The notes beneath the pieces were generated by a model. The model searched no databases. It saw only the letters and a program-made list of their open reading frames with translations, and was not told where the DNA came from. From the NCBI GenBank assembly GCA_031002005.1, contig CM061921.1, forward strand, positions 144,865,283-144,929,282: a stretch of DNA of 64,000 bases. Reading direction: 5' to 3'. Below are positions 57,273-64,000 of the stretch, in pieces. The DNA comes from Vandiemenella viatica. Its lineage: Eukaryota; Arthropoda; Insecta; Orthoptera; Morabidae. The position numbers were made by a program, and so were the translations under genes. The first letter of the stretch is position 1; each line of letters begins with the position of its first letter.

Positions 57273-57556
57273 TATATTCTTTCATGTGCTTTGTCATAGA
57301 TCATTTTAACCTGTTTATTTCTAATTCACAGGTACACAATTTCAATACAAGAAGCAGAAATAACTTGCACAAACCACAAACATCTCTGTCATTAGTACAA
57401 AGAGGAGTTAATTATTCTGGTATACATCTGTTTAATAAACTTCCTAAGGGTATAAAACAGTTTGCAGAAAATAAAGATATATTTAAAGAAAAACTGAGAG
57501 ATTATCTTATTGGCAACTCCTTCTACTCTATTCAAGAATTTGAACAAAAGAATTAA
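57273..57556 (+). pseudogene. LINE C-terminal domain, last segment
   Basis: After the palindromic element the LINE resumes: FVIDHFNLFISNSQVHNFNT, RSRNNLHKPQTSLSLVQRG, GIHLFNKLPKGIKQFAENK, ending YSIQEFEQKN. The matching domain in the 43.6-kb LINE is IHNYGTRSKNDLHKSL. One base slip separates it from the preceding segment. Confidence 0.85.
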
Positions 57557-57803
57557 TTGTATTCAATATGACTTTTGCAAAACTCAGTTGTAAAAATTTA
57601 TGTTTATTTTATTCTCTTTATTCTTCTTTGTAAAATGTAATTGTTTTCACTATGATTATACTCATATTTTATGTATGTATATTAACCATGACATGTTTCA
57701 CATCGCATAGGTGCTTCTACAGCAGGGATCCATGAAACAATATTGATAAATAAATAAAAGTTTTGGGGGTAATTTTGTTTTAGTTGGCAACCCTGTGGTA
57801 TGA

Positions 57804-58345
57804 ATGAGTTGTTGTTAAACTATAAGAACACTTGTCTGCTTGTCAGTAGCTGAGCGGCAAAGATAATGTGATCAGTATTGGCTGTATTGATTTTAGAAGA
57901 TCTTATTTTATAAGATCTTTAATTTGTAGGAGGCGTAGGAGGCATTGACTGAAGTGAAGAGGGATTATGTCAGTTGTATTATAACTTGGTGAGTGGATTT
58001 TTTTTTTTACTCATTCTGTAATAGTGCGAAGGAACTAACAACTTTTCACATAATAGTGTACTGGCATTGTCTTGCGGTTATTTTGTTTTCGCACAAAATC
58101 ACTTGCAGAAACACGATATATGTTTTCGTTTTGTAAGTGATTTATATGAAACACAATAAATACTGCAAATATTGGTTCAATTCGAATGTGTTATACAGTT
58201 GTAACTGTTTACATTTGATTGTATTAATTACTTTTTTAATATAATGGTAATTATAGCAACGTAAATTATGAATAAGTAATAAAATTCTATTGCTTTATGG
58301 TGTAGCATTGAATGTTAGTTTTATGCTATTCCATTCAGGATTACG
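57804..58345. other. Unassigned AT-rich sequence
   Basis: No supportable gene. AGATCTTATTTTATAAGATCT at 57898 is a short perfect-looking hairpin. Confidence 0.35.
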
Positions 58346-58358
58346 ACCTAGCCACAAC

Positions 58359-58635
58359 GGGATTACTGGAGATCGCGATTCCGCCAGAAGTTTACATCAA
58401 AATACTGCAGTGGTCAAACGCAAGACTCCACTAGAAATTCTTTCCCAAGTACATTTAACGGTTTAATGCTGATCCAGGCTGTATTACAACCTAATTTCTG
58501 CTTCAAAATAATGGTCCAGGCTGTATTATATCGTAATTAGTGCTTGAAAACAATACGTCTTGCGATTTACTACAGCAGTTTTCCAACGATATTACTGTAT
58601 GTTGTTGTAGCGGAATCGCGATCTCCAGTAGACCC
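58359..58635. mobile_element. MITE family M1, copy 1, with 8-bp TSD
   Basis: It starts GGGATTACTGGAGATCGCG and its inverted right end starts GGGTCTACTGGAGATCGCG; the two arms share GGAGATCGCGATTCCGC exactly. GCCACAAC lies outside both ends (58351-58358 and 58636-58643). GGG ends with 8-9-bp duplications occur in Merlin-type elements, though P or hAT relatives are not excluded. Confidence 0.88.
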
Positions 58636-58644
58636 GCCACAACT

Positions 58645-59075
58645 TCGCTAGAATTGTAACGAACTAAAATGACTTCTACCACGTACGAAAAATTGCATTC
58701 ACGTAACGCGATCGGAAATTAAACTCGTATATTTTCTTCAGGCATGAAATATTTAAGGATTGTGGGAAGTAAACACAAAGGCTAAAGTTCAAATGGCGGA
58801 ATTGTAGGAACTACTTACATGCGACTCACTAATTACTTCGGTAACGTAGCGCTTATGAAAGCAATATAATTTGTAAAATACTGAAATCCTTGTGCTGGGG
58901 ATTCTACGATAACGGTGACGCCACAATTTGATGATGGATGAAACAAATCAATAGTGAAAAATGTATGTGTGGCTTATTTCTCGAGATGTCCTGGTTAGGT
59001 TTAAATACGGCCTGGACCAGAAGAAAAACTTCACCGAAGTTACAATGAATAGGCCTACATATAAATATTTTTTTT
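58645..59075. other. Unassigned sequence
   Basis: No supportable gene. TACGGCCTGGACC (59003) is one of several such words in this region. Confidence 0.35.
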
Positions 59076-59076
59076 C

Positions 59077-59431
59077 GGGTAATATCAAGATGGGGATACC
59101 GTCGTGGCCTCATGTGGTAAACACATAGATCACGTAGTGTATATGACATCATTGTGACATATTCAGTCTGCACGTTCCAACACTGTAACAGCTATAGATA
59201 TGATCTGAAAATTGGATATCTGCAATATAGTGCATTATGGTTACATTTCACTTTGGTCCAGGCTGCATTACGACCAAAACGCATATTTATAAAATATGAT
59301 TTCGTCAATCATCTTCTGAATTTATGTTGTAATGCAGCCTGGACCATATGTCACAATGATGTCATATATACCACGTGATCTGTGTGTTTACTAAGCGAGG
59401 CCGCAGCGGTATCCCCATCTTTATATTACCC
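59077..59431. mobile_element. Foldback MITE with long inverted arms
   Basis: GGGTAATATCAAGATGGGGA at the left and TCCCCATCTTTATATTACCC at the right are inverted, and similarity continues for about 85 bases inward (AGATCACGT, TATATGACATCATTGTGACA). The loop contains GGTCCAGGCTGCATTAC and its inverse. T-runs flank both sides. Confidence 0.82.
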
Positions 59432-59439
59432 TTTTTTTC

Positions 59440-59556
59440 ATTCAATGTCTAGTGAACAAAGGGAGATATCAAAAAAATTTAATCCTTCACTTTTGACTCG
59501 TCTCATTGAGTTACATAAGAATCCATCATCAAACTGCAGCTCCACGATTATGATAG
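59440..59556 (+). repeat. Orphan unit of the P-like element's tandem repeat
   Basis: GGGAGATATCAAAAAAATTT, TCATTGAGTTACATAAGAAT and CCATCATCAAACTGCAGC match the last unit at 53860-53955. It lies beside the foldback MITE, outside any P-like end that I can see. Confidence 0.65.
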
Positions 59557-59569
59557 AGCTTCCGTTTTT

Positions 59570-59819
59570 TTTTTGTTTTTTTTTTTAACAGTTTAACGTC
59601 CCTTTTTAACAACGTGGTCTTTTAGAGACGGGAAAGGATGGGGGCAAGGAATGGGAAGGAATTCGGCCATGGCCTTTTGAAGGAAGCATCCCGGCATTCA
59701 CCTGGAGTGATTTGGGGAAACCATGGAAAACCCAAATCTGGATGCCCGGACGGGGATTCGAACCGCCGTCCTCCCGAATGCGAGGCCAGAACGCTATTCG
59801 TTACACCACCACGCTCGGT
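59570..59819 (-). repeat. tRNA-derived SINE, family A, with 13-bp TSD
   Basis: On the minus strand: ACCGAGCGTGGTGGTGTAAC, A-box region TAGCGTTCTGG, B box GGTTCGAATCCC, the family body with TTTGGGTTTTCCATGG, and a poly-A tail (poly-T here at 59572). AGCTTCCGTTTTT flanks both sides (59557-59569 and 59820-59832). This is the best-preserved copy of the family. Confidence 0.92.
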
Positions 59820-59917
59820 AGCTTCCGTTTTTCCTAATGTTATACTGTGGAATGTCATCTGTACTTCTGTTATAGCCAGCGTAGTTTGCAAAACATGTTG
59901 AATTACATTCATCCACA

Positions 59918-60193
59918 TGAGTCTACTGGAGATCACAATTCCGCTGCAACATTCACTAATGACGTCATACTATGCTGTAATCAATCACAAGACATATATT
60001 ATTTTCTAGCAGTAATTCCTTTATAATATGGCCTGGACCTTTATTTTCGAGCAGAAATGAAGTTTTTATAAAACCTTGACCAGCATCACACTGTTAAATG
60101 TATTTCAAAAAGTATTTTTAATGGTGTCTTGAGTTTTAGTGCTACACTATTATGTCGCCAATTCCTTGGGGAATCATGATCTTCAGTAAACTC
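59918..60193. mobile_element. MITE family M1, copy 2, inverted
   Basis: The ends GAGTCTACTGGAGATCACAA and (inverted) GAGTTTACTGAAGATCATGA are diverged versions of copy 1, and the interior aligns with copy 1 in reverse (for example AAATAAAGGTCCAGGC and GTCTTGTGATTGATTACAGCA). CATCCACA flanks both sides (59910-59917 and 60194-60201). Confidence 0.85.
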
Positions 60194-60204
60194 CATCCAC
60201 AAAA

Positions 60205-60920
60205 AGTATATCATTAGCATGGCACTCATAAAAGCAACATAATTTAAAAATAAATATCTAAATTCTCCTTTTCACTAGACAACAGAATGACAGTTTTTGT
60301 GCTGGTACCGGCATATAATACACCATAATATGTCTCTTTGAAATTAAAAAGCATTTACCACTAGCATAAGAATACATTGACATATCACCGTCAGAAATTG
60401 GTTCAAGACAAACTAGTGTTACTGTTATTATTACAAACAAACAAAAAAAATCCAATTTTCATCAGTGTTCATTTCTAATTATTATTATATTTTTTTTACC
60501 TCATAATGCTGTATGTCTGCTTTTAATTCCTATTCTATCTAATGAACAAAAATTTCACAGTAAAAATCAGTGATTACATTTACTGAGTTAGTCAGTGAGG
60601 AAATAGGCCTAGTGTAACTGTTGATCCCAAGTTCATACATAAAAGTTGAAACTTATGATTGAGGGCCACTCTGCAATTTCATTGGTGTTATTTATTGACT
60701 TCTTTGTAGGAGAATCGGCCATGTACAATAGATTATCATTAGCTTAGAATGTTATTTGAATTATAATGACTTATCAAAGTTCTTTGGAAGAAATAAACTG
60801 TATATACAGTTAATTATACTAGAATTTTGAAGACTTTTTAGATTTGTTGTGTTCCCTAATGGGGAAATGATAAAATTGTTGGCAGTATGGAATGATGTAG
60901 ATTGTAATCATTATTGATTG
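60205..60920. other. Unassigned AT-rich sequence
   Basis: Short minus-strand frames (60258-60455) show hydrophobic runs but no recognised family. Confidence 0.35.
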
Positions 60921-60925
60921 GATTG

Positions 60926-61205
60926 GAACACACTAGTGTGGTGGAGTGAATGAAGCCACCACTACACTTGATTGGAGAGGATAATGGCCCAAGTTTCAGA
61001 TCCTGGGCCTGGCATTGTGACTTTTGGGCAGTTTCCCACAGTTGACTAGGCAAATGCTCAGATCATTCCTAGGGTCTGCAACATGAACTATGTATTTCAT
61101 AAACAGAAATACACTTGTTACACAGAACACAAGCTACACATTTCACGGGTAGTTGACAACATTTCTGCTCCCCTTTCAAAATTATAAAACCCTTAGCATG
61201 GAAGG
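60926..61205 (+). repeat. tRNA-derived SINE, family B, third copy
   Basis: CACACTAGTGTGGTGGAGTG heads the unit; TTTCAGATCCTGGGCC is a weak B box. ATTTCATAAACAGAAATACA, TTACACAGAACACAAGCTAC and ACATTTCACGGGTAGTTGAC match the order of the copies at 13396 and 16865. Confidence 0.75.
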
Positions 61206-61214
61206 TAGGATTCC

Positions 61215-62500
61215 AAAGTAGTGAACCTCATATACTCTGACGCGAGCGCTCCTCTTGCCATTGCCACTGGTGGAGGGTTTTGGCTTCATAATGCAATAGA
61301 GCTCATTTGCCAACGAGCTTTTGGAGCAGTAGGATCAGTCTTGACAGGAACCCCTGTGCGGTAGTGCATGTTACGGCAGAATGGAAAGTTCATTAAAGTA
61401 ACGGTATGTGATCAAGTTCTGCTTCCTGTTGGGCAAGTCTCCTTCTGAAACATTCAAAATGCTTCAACAGGTGTTTCGAACTGAGTGTCTATCTTATTCT
61501 CAAGCGAAAAAGTGGCACAAGGCTTTTAGGGAGAACCAGGAAGAGGTGACTGAAGAGGCCCAGTCTGGACGCCCATCGTCGGCCTGAACTGGCGTTAATG
61601 TGCAGCGAGTGCATGAGTTTTTGAACACAGACCGGCATTTAAGTCTCTACCAAGTAGCAGAGGCCCTGGACTTATCAGAGGCAATGGTGCAACACATTGT
61701 TACTGAGGACTTGTACATGTGGAAGATCTGTGCCAAACTCGTGCTGAGAGTTTTGACTGAAGAGAAAAAACACCGAGTGCTCCGATGTCAAGAACTGCTA
61801 CAAAGACGATCCCGGCATTCTTGAAAAAGTGATAAATGGCGACTGAACTTGGACTTTCCAATACGACCTAGAAACAAAACGCCAAAGCTCTGAGTGACAC
61901 ACATCAAACTCGCCCCGTTTCAAGAAAGCGCAGATGAGCAAATTGAAGTTGAAGACCATGTTCATCGCCTTCTTTGGAGTGAAAGGAAACATCGACTACT
62001 AATTTGTCCTGCCCGGAGTGACCGTGGATGCTGCTTACTACTTGGAAGTACTGAAAAGAAGCGTCGCACTCAAGCGAAAGGACAGTTGGAAGCTTCACCA
62101 CGAAACGGTCAGCCACACTGCCTTCATGGTGAGCACCTACCTGGTCCCGGTGAACGTTCTGGTGGTTCCCCAGCCTCCCTACAGTTCGGGCTTGTCGTCT
62201 CCTGACTTCTTCTTATTTCCGCACTTAAAATCAGTGCTGAAAGGAAAACACTTCCACTCAATCGAGGACATACAAGCAAATGTTGAGACAACTCGTGCAG
62301 CCATCCCGGAACAGGCCTACATGGACACCTTCGAGTCATGCAAAAGCCGCCTACAAAAGTGTATTGATGCTGGAGGTGCCTATTTTGAAGACTATTAGTC
62401 AGTTGTACTGATTTGCTCAATAAATATGTCCTTTTGAACAAAGGCTCATTATTTTTGAATCCCACCCAGTACCTCTCTTTCAAATGAATGCAGCATCAAA
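61215..62500 (+). pseudogene. Mariner-family transposase relic with lost catalytic residues
   Basis: The translation from about 61395 reads IKFCFLLGKSPSETFKMLQQ and YSQAKKWHKAFRENQEEV (N-terminal helix-turn-helix), QSGRPSS, VAEALDLSEAMVQHIVTEDL (second HTH) and ICAKLVLRVLTEEKK. Then come a nonsense codon directly after the first Asp (NGD-stop-TW), LKTMFIAFFGVKGN, DAAYYLEVLKRSV, and LHHETVSHTA where the second catalytic Asp is Glu. YSSGLSSPDFFLFPHLK has lost the third Asp, and KCIDAGGAYFEDY closes it at 62397. Several frameshifts occur. The fold is clearly mariner, but no activity is possible. Confidence 0.85.
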
Positions 62501-62511
62501 AAGAGGTTAAG

Positions 62512-62620
62512 TTATACATTTCACAGGCAGATGGCAACACAAACATTCTTCCTCTAAACGCACCAGACCTTACCAATTTGGTTCTAGCAATGTTGGGGCT
62601 CCCAGTCTTTTCCATCCCCC
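62512..62620 (+). repeat. 3' fragment of SINE family B
   Basis: ACATTTCACAGGCAGATGGC and AACATTCTTCCTCTAAACGC correspond to the 3' part of the copy at 60926. The mariner relic lies between the two, so it may have landed in or near a SINE. Confidence 0.5.
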
Positions 62621-62631
62621 CCCCCCCCCCC
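62616..62631. repeat. Poly-C tract
   Basis: Sixteen consecutive C residues; prone to assembly error. Confidence 0.9.
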
Positions 62632-62886
62632 GGTTGTAATGATTTGTTGTAAGATGCCTGAGTAATCAGGCAGCTAGTGATCATGTGGTTCTTAGCGAAC
62701 CTAACTATTTAAATATATATATATATGGAATAGAGCTACTCAGTCAACAACTAACATCACCATAGTAGGCGATGAAAGTGACAAAATATATGAGAATTGG
62801 ATTTTTTGCATCCCAAAGGTTGACCATTGAAAAACTTGGCAGTGAGGCACGCAATTCTGGATGTGCAGAAGCTCTTTGGAACAGAC

Positions 62887-63446
62887 CAGGGCCGCATTTA
62901 ATCATAGGCTACCTAGGCTGTAGTCTAGGGGCCTGCACTTGCAAAAATAAAAATGTATTAGTCGCTGTCATCTTGTTGACATGCATGTGTGAATAATCAA
63001 TATTGTCTTTTTAATCCTTCTTTATTGCGTGCTTTGGTGTTAATCACCTATTATCATTTGATTTATCTTAATAAGTAGGCCTGCTGCTTCATATCGTTAC
63101 TAAAACTTTTGAGTTTGGTATTCTGCGGGCTTTTGCTGAGGGTGTTTAGTTGCAACATCACCACTAAAATAGGCAGCACCCTATCTATCAATCATAAGTT
63201 AAAAAATTTACAGTTAGAGCATCACTTGATAACATAATTCACTTCATTCTTGGAAATGATACAGAAAGCACATTACGAATGTTCGATTGTTCAGTAAGTT
63301 ATCCTCGCATATTTTTACCATCACTACATATTCAATATTTTGCATTAAAAGGTAATAATAAGTAATTGATGTTACTTGATTTATGTAAAAAGGGCCTGCA
63401 CCACAGTTATAGCCTAGGGGACCTACAGACCTTAAATGTGGCCCTG
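62887..63446. mobile_element. hAT-type MITE
   Basis: CAGGGCCGCATTTAA at the left and TTAAATGTGGCCCTG at the right are inverted, with continuing similarity around CCTAGGCT/AGCCTAGG and GGGCCTGCA/GGGCCTGCAC. GAACAGAC and GAACACAC (7 of 8) flank it. Non-coding, 560 bases. Confidence 0.82.
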
Positions 63447-63635
63447 GAACACACGGAATCTGTCAAGAGGATTGTTCTTCTGGACTAGATTGTTAACGGA
63501 GGTTTCATCTACTAAAATGGGGAAAGGGGTTCTTACTGACTTTGTCATAGCTGTAAAGAAGCCTCATTGCAACTGTCATAGGGTTAGGCCAGTGCATGTT
63601 ATTGTTTTGTGATAAGTTAAGAGATTTTACTATTA

Positions 63636-63935
63636 CTAGATGACCCGTGTGAAAAATTTGCGAATAAAATATGATGAATAGTGAGGTTGAATGTTTGTAA
63701 TTTAATGAAAATTAGTACCGCACTTTTGTAGCAAATATTTATTTGTTTAGTGCAATAGGTATGCATCAAAATACTTACAACATATTGTGAAACAGTTAAG
63801 AAAATTTAAAACACACTGTATGTATGACTAACTGTTACTGACCTTAACAGAATACAACTGACCTGAACAAAGTACACCCAGCATATCAACATCTGTGTGA
63901 TATGTGTTGCTGTGCGATTAAAATGTTTACATTGG
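63636..63935 (+). repeat. Dispersed repeat R1, copy 2
   Basis: TTACTAGATGACCCGTGTGA, AAATTTGCGAATAAAATATG and TTATTTGTTTAGTGCAATAG match 46265-46470 in order and orientation. The right edge is unclear because the window ends at 64000. Confidence 0.65.
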
Positions 63936-64000
63936 AATTGTATAGCAAAATAAAAATGTTTCCGTAACAGAAAAAAGTATCGGAAGAACTACTGATTCTA

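Larger units (their letters stand above)
49867..57766 (+). mobile_element. LINE inserted in the hAT element and itself split by DNA transposons
   Basis: The LINE parts are about 49867-52366, 55554-55840 and 57273-57766. It has an AP endonuclease, an RT and a C-terminal domain, and ends in a TGATAAATAAATAAAAG tail, a simple-repeat 3' end usual for this group. The RT frame stops at the P-like insertion and resumes exactly after it. The boundaries at the hAT side are approximate because a TTTTAGGGGTTTT-like sequence is on the left and TTTTGGGGGTAATTTT on the right. The clade is Jockey/CR1-like but not resolved. Confidence 0.85.
47342..57795 (+). mobile_element. hAT element, outermost shell of the nested cluster
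   Basis: The left end CATGGGTGCCAAC and the inverse of the right end (TTGGCAACCCTG, ending 57795) match at 11 of 13 positions, and TGGTATGA lies directly outside both ends (47334-47341 and 57796-57803). An 8-bp duplication with CA..TG ends identifies hAT. The element's own DNA is about 47342-49866 plus 57767-57795; the rest is a LINE with further insertions. Confidence 0.9.

Noticed and set aside
59638..59901. 87-residue plus frame at the SINE
   Set aside because: SINE sequence; the HGKPKSGCPDGDSNRRPP-like text is a known kind of false gene from this repeat class.
61894..62205. Two overlapping frames in the mariner relic
   Set aside because: Out-of-frame readings of the transposase; the mariner motifs lie in the frames used in the feature.

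Overview
This is an AT-rich arthropod nuclear genome window, most likely from a hemimetabolous insect. The reasons are spliced exon signatures, an insect-style LTR element with an arginine-tRNA-type primer site, Jockey/RTE/CR1-like LINEs, abundant tRNA-derived SINEs, and mariner, Tc1, hAT and P-like DNA transposons. The host group is an inference: the SINE styles remind me of cockroach, termite or stick-insect genomes, but no sequence search was possible. No bacterial or organellar gene is present. There is one 1000-base assembly gap (18859-19858).

Host genes are almost absent. The best host coding evidence is a 3'-terminal exon at 15139-15456 (+) with a good splice acceptor, an open frame to the stop, and a polyadenylation signal 300 bases downstream. 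Much of the surrounding sequence (about 9.8-18.8 kb) may be intron or flank of that gene. An exon-like fragment near 9.9-10.07 kb is weaker.

0-10 kb: a minus-strand LINE relic, a hAT-type non-autonomous element, a minus-strand mariner relic, a 3' LINE fragment, a gag-like relic, and a young gag-only LTR retrotransposon (7723-9778) with near-identical LTRs and 4-bp target duplications. 10-20 kb: SINEs, a hAT MITE, old direct repeats, the terminal exon and the gap. 20-30 kb: a P-like THAP fragment, hAT and DDE_4 transposase relics, several copies of one LINE family, and a broken but visibly spliced YqaJ-exonuclease gene split by a LINE. 30-46 kb: relics of Tc1, RTE and Jockey elements with SINEs inserted in them.

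The centrepiece is 47342-57803, a nested stack resolved by target-site duplications. A decayed hAT (TSD TGGTATGA) contains a LINE. The LINE contains a P-like element with a THAP first exon (TSD GCATGAAC), which contains an intact 340-residue Tc1-like transposase gene. A second, palindromic derivative of the same Tc1 family sits in the same LINE 300 bases further on. Mentally removing the inner Tc1 restores the P-like terminal repeat, and removing the P-like element restores the LINE reading frame.

57.8-64 kb holds a two-copy MITE family with 8-bp duplications, a long-armed foldback element, a SINE with a 13-bp duplication, a mariner relic that has lost catalytic residues, and another hAT MITE. 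Nothing here works as a host pathway. The window is a record of successive transposon invasions, with the Tc1-like transposase the only apparently intact enzyme gene.
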